From QYOJ01 sp043810345 (lineage in GTDB: Bacteria; Bacteroidota; Bacteroidia; Bacteroidales; FEN-979): a stretch of 64,000 bases of DNA. The stretch lies in assembly GCA_043810345.1 (NCBI GenBank), contig JBDROF010000016.1, positions 1 through 64,000 on the forward strand. The letters are read 5' to 3'. The notes beneath the pieces were generated by a model. That model did not search any database. It was given only the letters and a program-made list of their open reading frames with translations, and was not told the DNA's origin. Below are positions 1 to 8,044 of this stretch, in pieces. Made by a program: the position numbers and the translations under genes. The stretch's first letter is position 1, and every line of letters starts with the position of its first letter.

Positions 1-50
1 TGCTTCAGCAGCGCTTTTCGTTCACCTGAGTTGTTGATTAGTTCTGACAT
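1..50 (-). CDS. Partial CDS, N-terminus of a probable DUF438-type protein
   Basis: Only the first 16 codons are in the window; the gene runs off the left edge. The reading starts at ATG (50-48) and gives MSELINNSGERKALLK. This resembles the opening of DUF438 domain proteins, which begin with SELINN-like sequence and often carry hemerythrin or PAS parts further on. An A-rich AAAGGA stretch lies 8-13 bases upstream. It starts 4 bases after the cupin stop, so it is the fourth gene of the rrf2 operon. The family name rests on a very short segment and is an inference. Confidence 0.55.
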   Translation of the reverse strand, partial: MSELINNSGERKALLK

Positions 51-54
51 AAAA

Positions 55-399
55 CTATCCTTTTATCATTGTGAGTACCATTTTAAACTTCTCCGTCGCG
101 TTGACGGCATGCGGGATGCTAGCCGGCATGATGACCGTATCACCTGTTTTCATATGAAATGGCTGATCGGCAATCACGATTTCTGCTTCTCCTTCGATCA
201 CCTGAACCATGGCATCAAACGGCGCCGAATGGGTACTGAGTCGTTGCCCTTTGTCAAAGGCAAACAAGGTTACTGTACCTACAGGTTTGTCTAAAATCCG
301 TTTACTTACGATCCCTTCCGGGGAGTACTCTACTTTTTCCGAAAATCGGAAAACCAGTGAATGTTCAAACATACTCTTTTCCATATCTATCTTTTTCAT
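55..399 (-). CDS. Small cupin-domain protein
   Basis: A 114-residue single-domain cupin. The beta-barrel core covers about residues 35-110, with a conserved G-D-x-V-x-M-P-x-x-x-P-H block (GDTVIMPASIPHAV) typical of the second cupin motif, and H57 in the first (RLSTHSAPFDAMV). Such proteins bind a metal with His residues, but the substrate cannot be read from the sequence. It lies between the 4Fe-4S protein and the DUF438-like gene, all on the minus strand with short gaps, so it is probably co-transcribed with the Rrf2 regulator. A role in redox or nitrosative stress is inferred from context only. Confidence 0.8.
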   Translation of the reverse strand: MKKIDMEKSMFEHSLVFRFSEKVEYSPEGIVSKRILDKPVGTVTLFAFDKGQRLSTHSAPFDAMVQVIEGEAEIVIADQPFHMKTGDTVIMPASIPHAVNATEKFKMVLTMIKG

Positions 400-407
400 A
401 TTATTTT

Positions 408-431
408 GCTATCTCGCTATCTCGCTATTTC
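408..431. repeat. Octamer tandem repeat GCTATCTC x3
   Basis: Three tandem copies of an 8-base unit (GCTATCTC, GCTATCTC, GCTATTTC) fill the gap between the cupin start and the 4Fe-4S protein stop. The stop codon of the 4Fe-4S gene (425-427) lies inside the last unit. It belongs to a wider set of short 7-10 base tandem arrays found at gene borders in this window. Confidence 0.7.
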
Positions 432-1156
432 GCTTCTATTCCAGCCCACTCCTCTTCCAACACCTCTCCCTTAATACTGACAATGATCCGCTTGACCGGT
501 ATATTACGCCCTGCCTGTTCCCGGGCCATTTCAGCCATAGCCAGCAAACCGCCGCAACAGGGTACCTCCATCATGATCACTGAAAGGGAGTTTATTCTGG
601 TATCCGCGATCATGGAAGTAAGTTTCTCCACGTAAGAATCCTTGTTCGTGTCCAGCTTTGGACAGGCAATAGCAAGGGAATTTCCTTTAAGAAAACGGGC
701 ATGGAAATTGCCCATGGCAAAGGGAACACAATCGGCTGTCAACACCACATCAGCGTTCTGGAAGTAAGAGGCCTGTGGATTAACCAGATGGAGTTGAACA
801 GGCCATTGTTTGAGTTCGGAAGGGACCTCCGGGCTTCCGGAAACCGCATAGGGGGTTTCGTTCACGTCTTTCTGGTCTATATTGAAATCCATTGCCATGG
901 ATCCCGGACATCCGCATGCCGGAGCTTCCATCACTTTCCTCTCGTTGTAAGGCTCAGCTTCTCGTTCCACAATGGTGATGGCCCCTTCCGGACATTGGCC
1001 GATACAGGCTCCCAATCCGTCACAGAAAAGGTCGCTGATCAGCCGGGCCTTGTCATCAATGATCTGCAGTGCCCCCTCCTGGCAGTTGGGAATACATAAA
1101 CCACAACCATTGCAAAGTTCCTCATCAATTTCTACTATCTTTCTTTTCGTGCTCAA
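425..1156 (-). CDS. 4Fe-4S ferredoxin-domain protein
   Basis: A 243-residue cytoplasmic iron-sulfur protein. The N-terminus holds two ferredoxin motifs: a full CxxCxxCxxxC (CNGCGLCIPNC, about residues 15-25) and a second, CDGLGACIGQC (about 45-55), where the second Cys is Leu. The C-terminal 160 residues contain scattered Cys (for example MMEVPCCGGLLAMAE) that may bind another cofactor. Proteins of this shape occur beside Rrf2 regulators, cupins and hemerythrin-like proteins in anaerobes and are usually annotated only as 4Fe-4S binding proteins. It is 14 bases downstream of the rrf2 gene in the same operon. Electron partner unknown. Confidence 0.8.
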   Translation of the reverse strand: MSTKRKIVEIDEELCNGCGLCIPNCQEGALQIIDDKARLISDLFCDGLGACIGQCPEGAITIVEREAEPYNERKVMEAPACGCPGSMAMDFNIDQKDVNETPYAVSGSPEVPSELKQWPVQLHLVNPQASYFQNADVVLTADCVPFAMGNFHARFLKGNSLAIACPKLDTNKDSYVEKLTSMIADTRINSLSVIMMEVPCCGGLLAMAEMAREQAGRNIPVKRIIVSIKGEVLEEEWAGIEAK

Positions 1157-1170
1157 TTGTGTAATTAGGC

Positions 1171-1569
1171 TTAGAGATATTTATCTAATGTTTGTTCTTT
1201 CAGGAATTTTTTGACCTCCCCTGTCATTTTGTTAATCACCGTTCCCATGATGCACTGGTCATAATTGCAAACATCGTAAACCAACGGGCAATCAGTCTCC
1301 ACAATGGAACCTTCAATCGCCTCATACACTTCCAATAACTTGTAATCTTTGGGTTCTTTCTTTAAAAAAAATCCCCCGGATGGACCGCGTACCGATTTTA
1401 ACATGTTGCTTTTCACAAGCCGTTGAAGGACCTTGGCTATATGATTTTTCGAGAACCCTGTGAACTCCGCTATCTTTACCACATTGATGCCATTTTCGGC
1501 CCGGGCTATAAGCACCATGCTGTGAATGGCAATGGAAGAGGCTTCAGATAGTGAAAAAAATTTTGACAT
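1171..1569 (-). CDS. Rrf2-family transcriptional regulator
   Basis: A 132-residue winged-helix regulator of the IscR/NsrR/Rrf2 family. The N-terminal winged helix (about residues 8-70) includes the typical RGPSGGFFL wing. Three Cys at 94, 101 and 106 (DCPLVYDVCNYDQC) match the family's Fe-S ligand region, with CX6CX4C spacing rather than the CX5CX5C of IscR. It probably senses Fe-S status, oxygen or nitric oxide and controls the genes downstream (4Fe-4S protein, cupin, DUF438-like). A promoter and a palindrome lie just upstream, consistent with autoregulation. The exact signal cannot be decided. Confidence 0.88.
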   Translation of the reverse strand: MSKFFSLSEASSIAIHSMVLIARAENGINVVKIAEFTGFSKNHIAKVLQRLVKSNMLKSVRGPSGGFFLKKEPKDYKLLEVYEAIEGSIVETDCPLVYDVCNYDQCIMGTVINKMTGEVKKFLKEQTLDKYL

Positions 1570-1571
1570 AA

Positions 1572-1586
1572 ATCCTATTTAGGTAT
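1572..1586. promoter_or_regulatory. Imperfect palindrome, candidate Rrf2 operator
   Basis: The sequence ATCCTATTTAGGTAT is a near-perfect palindrome with perfect CCTA/TAGG arms. It lies between the -7 box of the rrf2 promoter and its start codon, a position that would allow autorepression. The link to Rrf2 binding is inferred from location only. Confidence 0.4.
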
Positions 1587-1595
1587 TTGGATACG

Positions 1596-1625
1596 CAAAT
1601 GTATAAATTAAAATGATTGTTCAAA
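1596..1625 (-). promoter_or_regulatory. Bacteroidetes-type promoter of the rrf2 operon
   Basis: Read on the minus strand: TTTG, 18 bases, then TACATTTG (1603-1596), a match to the Bacteroidetes TTTG / TAnnTTTG promoter. A second TTTG lies 22 bases from the -7 box. The expected start lies about 20 bases upstream of the rrf2 ATG at 1569. Confidence 0.65.
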
Positions 1626-1645
1626 CAAAAACTGGAAAAAATAGT

Positions 1646-1653
1646 TATGTTTG
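1646..1653 (+). promoter_or_regulatory. -7 box upstream of the TrmH-family gene
   Basis: TATGTTTG fits TAnnTTTG and lies 25 bases before the ATG at 1678, leaving a short leader. No good -33 TTTG is visible. It supports the 1678 start over an in-frame TTG at 1651, which falls inside the promoter box. Confidence 0.5.
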
Positions 1654-1677
1654 TTATCAAATCCTGTTTCACTACCC

Positions 1678-2520
1678 ATGAACAAAGTCATCACCAGCCT
1701 GCAGAATCCGTTGATCAAACAACTTCTTCTCCTCCAGGAGAAACCGAGGGAGAGAAGGAAACAGAACCTGATGGTGATAGAGGGTATCCGTGAGATCTCC
1801 CTGGCCATGAAAGCGGGATATCGATTCACTGCTCTCTTGCATTGTTCTCGCATTTTACCTTCTCTCCAATTTGAGGAATTATTCCCTCAGGAGCAAACCT
1901 CCTGTGAAGTGATTGAGATCTCCGTTGAGGTATTTAACCGGCTATCCTATCGCAAGAACAACGGCGGGGTGATCGCTTGCGCTCAGACGAAGTCAACAGG
2001 GTTTTCCGATTTGCTGATGCCTGAATGTCCTGTTGTGCTGGTACTGGAATCGGTGGAAAAGCCTGGGAACCTCGGGGCAATCCTCAGAACTGCAGACGCA
2101 GCATGCATCTCCGCCATCATCGTGTGTGATCCGCAAACAGATCTCTTCAATCCCAATACCATTCGCGCCAGTCTGGGAACCCTTTTTACTAATCAGGTGG
2201 TTACCGCCTCTACTATGGATACGATGGCCTGGCTGAAAGAAAAGGGAATGAAAATATTTGCCGCGGCCCTGACCGGGAACACCTATTACCATGAAGTGGA
2301 TTTCACGGTTCCGGCAGCCATCATCCTGGGTTCTGAGGCGTTTGGGCTCTCAGAAACCTGGTTGTCGGCAGCCGATACCTGTATCAAAATACCGATGCAG
2401 GGGAAAGTCGATTCCCTCAATGTCTCTACATCAGCGGCTATCCTGATCTTTGAAGCGGTGCGTCAACGCGGGTTTATTTGTACTTCTCGTGTTCAGGCTT
2501 CAGAACAAGGAACCCTTTAG
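1678..2520 (+). CDS. TrmH/SpoU-family RNA 2'-O-methyltransferase
   Basis: About 280 residues. An N-terminal substrate-binding domain (MNKVITSLQNPLIKQ onward, resembling SpoU_sub_bind) is followed by the knotted SPOUT methyltransferase domain with its three signature blocks: VLVLESVEKPGNLGAILRTA, IILGSEAFGLSE and IPMQGKVDSLNVSTSAAI. It transfers a methyl group from SAM to a ribose 2'-OH in tRNA or rRNA; the target base cannot be told from sequence. ATG at 1678 is preferred because the upstream in-frame TTG overlaps the -7 promoter box. Its 3' end overlaps the convergent pseudouridine synthase gene by 47 bases. Confidence 0.9.
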   Translation: MNKVITSLQNPLIKQLLLLQEKPRERRKQNLMVIEGIREISLAMKAGYRFTALLHCSRILPSLQFEELFPQEQTSCEVIEISVEVFNRLSYRKNNGGVIACAQTKSTGFSDLLMPECPVVLVLESVEKPGNLGAILRTADAACISAIIVCDPQTDLFNPNTIRASLGTLFTNQVVTASTMDTMAWLKEKGMKIFAAALTGNTYYHEVDFTVPAAIILGSEAFGLSETWLSAADTCIKIPMQGKVDSLNVSTSAAILIFEAVRQRGFICTSRVQASEQGTL

Positions 2521-3349
2521 GCATTTTGCTTTTAAATTCCAGCGGGGCTCCAGTGGCCGGATGTTTCAGGGAGAGGTAATATGCATGTAACCGGATCCGT
2601 CTGTCGTAGCGATCATCGGCACCGTATTTTCTGTCACCCACCACCGGACAGCCCATTTCCGACAGATGAACCCGGATCTGATGTTTACGCCCTGTTTCAA
2701 GTTCAACCTCCAACAGTGTATAATCAGGGCTCTTATCCATGATCCTGAAATGTGTGATGGCCAACTTTGAATTCTCTGATTCCCTGCCAGAGAAAACCTT
2801 CTGTTCTCTTCCCTCTTCCAACCAGCTACGGATGGTTCCTTTCTCCTTTTTCGGTAACCCCTCCACCAGAGCGTAGTACAATTTACGGGTTTGTTCCCAG
2901 TTGTTCTTTATAAGTTGCTGTAACGCTTCGGTTTTTGCAAATACCAGCAACCCCGAAACCTCCTTGTCGAGCCTGTGCACCACATAGAGCCTCTCCTTTC
3001 CTTCTGTATTCTCTTTCACATATTCCAGCAACTCTTTATAGAATGAAGTACCGCCCTGACCCCGTTCTCCAACTGTTAGCAATCCGGCAGGTTTCTCTGC
3101 GACCAACAGGGCGTTATCTTCAAAGGTAATGGGATAGGGAGGCTTTACCTTGTTCAGACGGATGATCTGTTTGTTGTACTCCACCGTATCTTCCGGGCTT
3201 ACTTTTGTTGCCGGATTGGTGTTCATCCTGCCATTCACCCTGACGTTCCCATGCGCGATCATCTTTTTGACCGTCGTCCGGGAGGCCTGTCTGAACTCCC
3301 TGAGGAGCAGCTCGCTCAATGTCATTGGGAAAGGTACCTGTATGATCAT
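2474..3349 (-). CDS. RluA-family pseudouridine synthase with S4 domain
   Basis: A 291-residue RNA pseudouridine synthase. An S4 RNA-binding domain (about residues 10-60, with TTVKKMIAHGNVRVNG) precedes the catalytic domain. The catalytic motif HRLDKEVSGLLVFAKT contains the active-site Asp, and GRKHQIRVHLSEMGCPVVGD is the second family block. It isomerises uridine to pseudouridine in rRNA or tRNA. Its start overlaps the upstream EEP-hydrolase gene by ATGA (3346-3349), indicating translational coupling, and its end overlaps the TrmH-family gene on the other strand. Confidence 0.92.
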   Translation of the reverse strand: MIIQVPFPMTLSELLLREFRQASRTTVKKMIAHGNVRVNGRMNTNPATKVSPEDTVEYNKQIIRLNKVKPPYPITFEDNALLVAEKPAGLLTVGERGQGGTSFYKELLEYVKENTEGKERLYVVHRLDKEVSGLLVFAKTEALQQLIKNNWEQTRKLYYALVEGLPKKEKGTIRSWLEEGREQKVFSGRESENSKLAITHFRIMDKSPDYTLLEVELETGRKHQIRVHLSEMGCPVVGDRKYGADDRYDRRIRLHAYYLSLKHPATGAPLEFKSKMPKGFLVLKPEHEKYK

Positions 3350-4422
3350 GCGGAGGGGCGTAAAGCGATTTGCAGCCTGACCGGTTGATGGTCAGATTCT
3401 TCAAACCCGGTTGGGTAGGTATATACGTCAAGCACCCTGATGTTCGGAGAGACCAGGTAAAAATCGATGATGGTAACAGGGGTGATCCCAGGCTGATAGG
3501 CACTGTTAACATTCCTGTTGGTAGGATAGAGCGGGTCAAAAGCAAATTCCCATTCGGGGAAGAAAGTTTGCAGATCTGTAAATTCATCTCGTTTGACCTG
3601 GTCGCCGGTACCAATCTCTTCCGGTTCAAATCCTGGTGGGTTCGCATTCCAGTCTCCTCCGGCTACCAGGTAATTTCCTGCTTCATATTCGGAGAGCATG
3701 AATTGCCGGATCATCTCCATCTCCCGCTTACGGAGAAGCCCTGCGTTATCATAGGCAGAGTTGTGGATGTTGATCAGAACCAGTTGATGACCATCAGGCA
3801 GGTTAAACCGTGAAACCATGAAACACCGCTTCAGGTAAAAGAGCCGGACCGGCCATGGAAGGCGGGTGTCAAAACCATGGCGATTTACCGCTACAGGCTG
3901 GTATCGCGAACAGGTAACGAGTCCGGAGACTACCCGCCCCATGGGCTGCGTTACCGGAACAGGTACAAACCGGCAATCGTAATTGGTGGCAAAGGAGATG
4001 CAAAACCCCGGAAGCCGGGTTGCTAGCCATGCGACCTCATCCAGGTAATAGCTCCGCTTTGAATTTCTGTCCACCTCCTGGAGCAGGAAGAAGTCTACGC
4101 TGTCAACATCCTGGAGAAAACTATAGATTCCCTCACAGGATTGCTGAAAATAGGATTTCCCAGGCCTAACCCTTTTTCCGCCATCGTAAAAGAAATCCAT
4201 TTCTCTCCCCAGACCTCCGTAACCGATGTTCCAGGTAATCAATGAGAATTCGGTAATCGAATCCATGGATATATCACATGCCCCGGAAACCTCCACCGGC
4301 TCCACAGGGGCAGGTTGAAATTCTGTCAGGAGGCTGAAGAGGAAAAAACCTCCGACAAAAATAACTCCCGCCACGACGATCACTCCAAGGGCCCAGGAAA
4401 TCACATTCCGTAATGATTTCAT
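3346..4422 (-). CDS. Endonuclease/exonuclease/phosphatase-family protein, membrane-anchored
   Basis: A 358-residue protein with one N-terminal membrane segment (about residues 8-32) followed by an EEP/DNase I-like domain. Recognisable blocks are LITWNIGYGG, FLLQEVDRNSKRS (metal-binding Glu), INIHNSAYDN, VAGGDWNANPPG and a terminal SDHQPVRLQI with the catalytic Asp-His. The domain hydrolyses phosphodiesters; substrates in this superfamily range from nucleic acids to phosphoinositides, so none is assigned. The anchor suggests the catalytic domain acts outside the cytoplasm. It overlaps the pseudouridine synthase gene by 4 bases. Confidence 0.85.
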   Translation of the reverse strand: MKSLRNVISWALGVIVVAGVIFVGGFFLFSLLTEFQPAPVEPVEVSGACDISMDSITEFSLITWNIGYGGLGREMDFFYDGGKRVRPGKSYFQQSCEGIYSFLQDVDSVDFFLLQEVDRNSKRSYYLDEVAWLATRLPGFCISFATNYDCRFVPVPVTQPMGRVVSGLVTCSRYQPVAVNRHGFDTRLPWPVRLFYLKRCFMVSRFNLPDGHQLVLINIHNSAYDNAGLLRKREMEMIRQFMLSEYEAGNYLVAGGDWNANPPGFEPEEIGTGDQVKRDEFTDLQTFFPEWEFAFDPLYPTNRNVNSAYQPGITPVTIIDFYLVSPNIRVLDVYTYPTGFEESDHQPVRLQIALRPSA

Positions 4423-4472
4423 TAATCCACGCTGTCGTACGAAAATAGTTATTTTTTTGTAACATTGTATCC

Positions 4473-5147
4473 ATGATTAAGCCTCTCGTTGAAGGATTTT
4501 TTCTGGGTATGACCGTAGCTATCATCATTGGTCCGTCTATGATCGCATTAATCCAGACCAGCATCAAATACGGCGTGTGGCACGGTGTTTACCTGGCTCT
4601 GGGTATTTTCTCCAGTGATCTGACTATCGTTATGGGCAGCTATTTCGGGGCATCGCAGATCCTTGGCAACCCAAAAAGCCACCTGGTGCTTGGCATCATC
4701 GGTGGATGCATCCTGTTGCTGTTCGGGATCGGAACGCTGTTCAGGAAAATTCCCGAAAGCGAGACTGTGGAAGCGATCCGGGAACTGAAGTTCAAGCAGG
4801 GGGGATTTTTCACCTATTATTTCAAAGGCTACTTTCTAAATCTGGCCAACCCTTCGATCCTGTTTTTCTGGGTCACCTCTGTGGTGGCTATCAACTCCAG
4901 TTACGGAGGAAATAACAACAAAGTTGCCTCCTTCTTTGCCGGCACCCTGTTGATGGTGCTGATGACTGATATACTGAAGGCAGTGCTTGCCAATAAGATC
5001 CGGTCAATCATCAGTCCCCAGGTAAAACTATGGATCAACCGTATTGCCGGTATTCTGTTCCTGCTCATCGGATTGTTTGTGATCGGAAGTTCGATCTCTG
5101 AATATTTTTACGGAATTTCAATTCTCAATGGAAAATTAACCCAATAA
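4473..5147 (+). CDS. LysE/RhtB-family exporter
   Basis: A 224-residue membrane protein with about six hydrophobic segments. The N-terminus GFFLGMTVAIIIGPSMIALI, with a Gly-Pro in the first membrane segment, is typical of the LysE/RhtB family, which exports amino acids or related small molecules. The substrate is not readable. It is followed after 10 bases by the DUF308 membrane protein gene, so the two may be co-transcribed. Confidence 0.85.
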   Translation: MIKPLVEGFFLGMTVAIIIGPSMIALIQTSIKYGVWHGVYLALGIFSSDLTIVMGSYFGASQILGNPKSHLVLGIIGGCILLLFGIGTLFRKIPESETVEAIRELKFKQGGFFTYYFKGYFLNLANPSILFFWVTSVVAINSSYGGNNNKVASFFAGTLLMVLMTDILKAVLANKIRSIISPQVKLWINRIAGILFLLIGLFVIGSSISEYFYGISILNGKLTQ

Positions 5148-5157
5148 ACACTGAATC

Positions 5158-5733
5158 ATGGAACAAAAAGGCAAAAAAAACTGGTGGTTTCTGGTCATCA
5201 ACGGGATTATCGCAATTCTCTTTGGGATCTTTCTGCTCTTCTTTGACAAAGACCAGATACAGGTCATCATGATCTATATCGGGATCGCTATTCTTGTTGT
5301 CGGTGCATTTCTTCTGTTCACGGCCATCCGGAATATCAAAGCAAACAAACACGCCGGCATGCTTTTGTTTGAATCAATCCTTACGCTTGTGATCGGCTTG
5401 ATTATGGTTCTATTTCAAACCTTTTCCCTGAAATTCTTCCTGATTATCATTGGCGTATGGGCAATCATCCTGGGCATTGTTCAACTGACTATCCTGATCA
5501 ACATCAAAGAGAAAATGGCCCGCAAAAACATCTTGCTTTTCAACGGACTGCTGACCATTGTTTTAGGTGTGCTACTCTTTTTTGATCCGATAACCACCGC
5601 GGGGATCCTGTTAAAAATACTGGGCGCTTTTGCCATCATTTTTGGCATCCTGATGATCTATTTCGGGTTTGTGCTAAAGGCGATAAAACCAGTGAGTGAA
5701 GAGTCGAAGCCCGAACCGGTGAACAAAGAATAA
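5158..5733 (+). CDS. DUF308 (HdeD-like) membrane protein
   Basis: A 191-residue protein of six predicted membrane segments arranged as repeated helix pairs, each pair with a pattern like IIAILFGIFLLFF or LLTIVLGVLLFF, the hallmark of DUF308/HdeD repeats. The C-terminal tail (about 15 residues) is charged and cytosolic in character. HdeD in E. coli is linked to acid resistance, but no function should be transferred here. Second gene after the LysE exporter. Confidence 0.82.
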   Translation: MEQKGKKNWWFLVINGIIAILFGIFLLFFDKDQIQVIMIYIGIAILVVGAFLLFTAIRNIKANKHAGMLLFESILTLVIGLIMVLFQTFSLKFFLIIIGVWAIILGIVQLTILINIKEKMARKNILLFNGLLTIVLGVLLFFDPITTAGILLKILGAFAIIFGILMIYFGFVLKAIKPVSEESKPEPVNKE

Positions 5734-5827
5734 TATACAGGCTTATCCTTCTCTTTCATCTAAAAAAATTCCCCGTTCAGAAAATTGTGTGTAATATTGC
5801 CTCCGTATTCATTAAATCATTGACATT

Positions 5828-8026
5828 ATGACGACAAACCGATCCATATTTGTCCTGATGCTAACAGGGTTGATGTTCCTGCTGCCTTCCGGGAAAACAA
5901 TGCAGGCAGGCAATCCGCCTGATGAGGGCATGTGGCTTCCTATTCTTATTGAAAGGCTGAACTACGTTGACATGCAGAAAATGGGACTGCACCTGACCCC
6001 TGAAGAGATCTACAGCGTGAATCATTCCAGTCTGAAAGATGCTATTGTCGGTCTCTCTTCCGGAAGTCCGGCCAGCGGAGGCTTTTTCTGTACCGCTGAG
6101 GTGGTCTCCGACAATGGCCTGATTTTTACCAATCACCATTGCGGATATAGTGCTGTACAAAACCACAGTACCCCCGAAAACGACTATCTGACAAATGGTT
6201 TCTGGGCCCGGTCCCTGGATGAAGAGTTGCCCAATGAGAGAATGAATGCCTCCTTTTTGGTCAGAATTGAGAATGTGACCGATTCTATCATCCCCTTCCT
6301 TGCTGATACATTGTCAGAGCCCGACCGGGACAAGAAGGTCAAGGAGATCTCAGAGCGTCTTACTGACCGTGCCTCCGAAGATGAGAAATACGAGTGCAAG
6401 GTCAGCTCATTTTACAGTGGAAACGAATACTACCTGTTTGTCTTCAAAACCTATCGGGATATCCGCTTGGTTGGGGCTCCCCCCTCTTCCATTGGAAAGT
6501 TTGGTGGTGATACGGACAACTGGATGTGGCCCCGTCATACCGGCGACTTCACCATTTTCAGGATTTATGCCGATAGTACAAACAATCCGACCGAATTTTC
6601 TGAGACCAACGTACCCCTGAAACCCGACTATCACCTTCCAATCAGCCTGGGCGGTGTGAAGAAAAATGATTTCGCCATGATCTGGGGATTCCCCGGAAAA
6701 ACCAGTCGTTACATGACCTCCTACGGTATTGAGTACAATCTGAACGATTTCTATCCGGTGATCATTGATGTATTCGGGAAACAGATGGAGGTGATGAAAG
6801 CCAGGATGGAGGTGGACAAAGCAGCCCGGATTGCATACTCCGAGAATTATGCCGGTCTTTCTAACACCTGGAAAAATTTCATCGGACAAACCCGGATGCT
6901 GCGGAAGAACAAAGTGATCCGGAAAAAGCAGAAGCTGGAAGCTGATTTTACCAATTGGGTCAGCGATAACCCCATGCGAACGGAGAAATATGGAAATGTT
7001 CTGCCTGAGCTGAAGGAGGGATATGAGAAAATGGGAAACGTGAGTGTTCCTTTTTTTTACTCCCGGTTTGCGGGAAGTGGCCTGGATATTGTCGGTTTTG
7101 CCAATGGATTTTCCGGCCTGAAAGATCAGCTTGAGAAAAAGAACAAAGCCGCCATTGAAGAGACTATCAAAAGCCTGCGACCACTGGTGACTTCACATTT
7201 TGAGGAGTGGGATTTTGAGATTGAGAAAAATACATTCGGAGAGATGCTGAAACTTTATTCGAAGAAGGTAAAGAAAGACGATCTTCCCTCTATCTTTGCC
7301 ACCATTACAAAAGATTTCCACAACGATTTCGCTGCTTTTGCCGACAAGGTTTACAGCACCAGTGTGTTCGTTACCGCAGAAAGCGCAAATGCGTTTCTGG
7401 ATAAACCCTCTCGCAAGGTCTTCAAAAAAGATCTAGGCTGGTTGACTGCTCAATCCATGCAGGAGGCTTCAGGTCAATATGCCGGAGCATACGGGGAAGC
7501 CCGGACAGGACTCTCCCGTAGCAACCGTTTGTTTATTGACGCATTAAGGGATATGTTCCCGGATAAGATGTTTTACCCGGATGCCAACTCCACCATGCGT
7601 TTCACCTATGGGAAGGTGCTCGACTATTTTCCGGCTGACGCGGTACATTACGACTACCTCACGACCCTGGAGGGGGTGATGGAAAAAGAAGACCCCACCA
7701 ACGATGAATTTATCGTGGATGAGAAACTGAAAGCGCTTTACGAGGCCAAAGACTATGGCCCTTATGGAGAGAATGGGGAGCTCGTTGTTTGCTTCCTCAC
7801 CACCAACGACATCACCGGCGGAAACTCCGGCAGCCCGGTCATCAATGGCGACGGTCAGCTGATCGGCCTGGCATTTGACGGAAACTGGGAAGCAATGAGT
7901 GGAGATATCCTCTTCGAAGACAACCTGCAACGTTGCATTAATGTAGATATCCGGTATGTCCTGTTCATCATCGATAAATATGCTGATGCCCAGAACATCA
8001 TCGATGAGCTGACGATCGTAAACTAA
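5828..8026 (+). CDS. S46-family dipeptidyl peptidase, DPP7-type
   Basis: A 732-residue exported serine peptidase. The signal peptide covers about residues 1-27. The chymotrypsin-like fold shows the His block TNHHCGYSAVQ (His104), an Asp in GGDTDNWMWPRHTGDF, and the nucleophile in GGNSGSPV (Ser667). A helical domain interrupts the fold at about 290-590. The family cuts dipeptides from the N-terminus of oligopeptides in the periplasm. In characterised members the residue 18 after the catalytic Ser sets specificity: Arg in DPP11 (acidic P1), Gly in DPP7 (mainly hydrophobic P1). Here it is Gly685 (FDGNWEAMSGD), so DPP7-like specificity is inferred. Likely nutritional use of peptides. Confidence 0.93.
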   Translation: MTTNRSIFVLMLTGLMFLLPSGKTMQAGNPPDEGMWLPILIERLNYVDMQKMGLHLTPEEIYSVNHSSLKDAIVGLSSGSPASGGFFCTAEVVSDNGLIFTNHHCGYSAVQNHSTPENDYLTNGFWARSLDEELPNERMNASFLVRIENVTDSIIPFLADTLSEPDRDKKVKEISERLTDRASEDEKYECKVSSFYSGNEYYLFVFKTYRDIRLVGAPPSSIGKFGGDTDNWMWPRHTGDFTIFRIYADSTNNPTEFSETNVPLKPDYHLPISLGGVKKNDFAMIWGFPGKTSRYMTSYGIEYNLNDFYPVIIDVFGKQMEVMKARMEVDKAARIAYSENYAGLSNTWKNFIGQTRMLRKNKVIRKKQKLEADFTNWVSDNPMRTEKYGNVLPELKEGYEKMGNVSVPFFYSRFAGSGLDIVGFANGFSGLKDQLEKKNKAAIEETIKSLRPLVTSHFEEWDFEIEKNTFGEMLKLYSKKVKKDDLPSIFATITKDFHNDFAAFADKVYSTSVFVTAESANAFLDKPSRKVFKKDLGWLTAQSMQEASGQYAGAYGEARTGLSRSNRLFIDALRDMFPDKMFYPDANSTMRFTYGKVLDYFPADAVHYDYLTTLEGVMEKEDPTNDEFIVDEKLKALYEAKDYGPYGENGELVVCFLTTNDITGGNSGSPVINGDGQLIGLAFDGNWEAMSGDILFEDNLQRCINVDIRYVLFIIDKYADAQNIIDELTIVN

Positions 8027-8044
8027 TTTTATCGGGTCTTCTTT

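Noticed and set aside
1581..1663. TTTGTTATCAAAT shared between the promoter at about 1650 and the gap at about 62583
   Set aside because: A 13-14 base match between two AT-rich places in 64 kb is expected by chance.
1651..1677. TTG start for the TrmH-family gene
   Set aside because: The codon overlaps the -7 promoter box, so it would not be transcribed from this promoter; ATG 1678 fits the family start.
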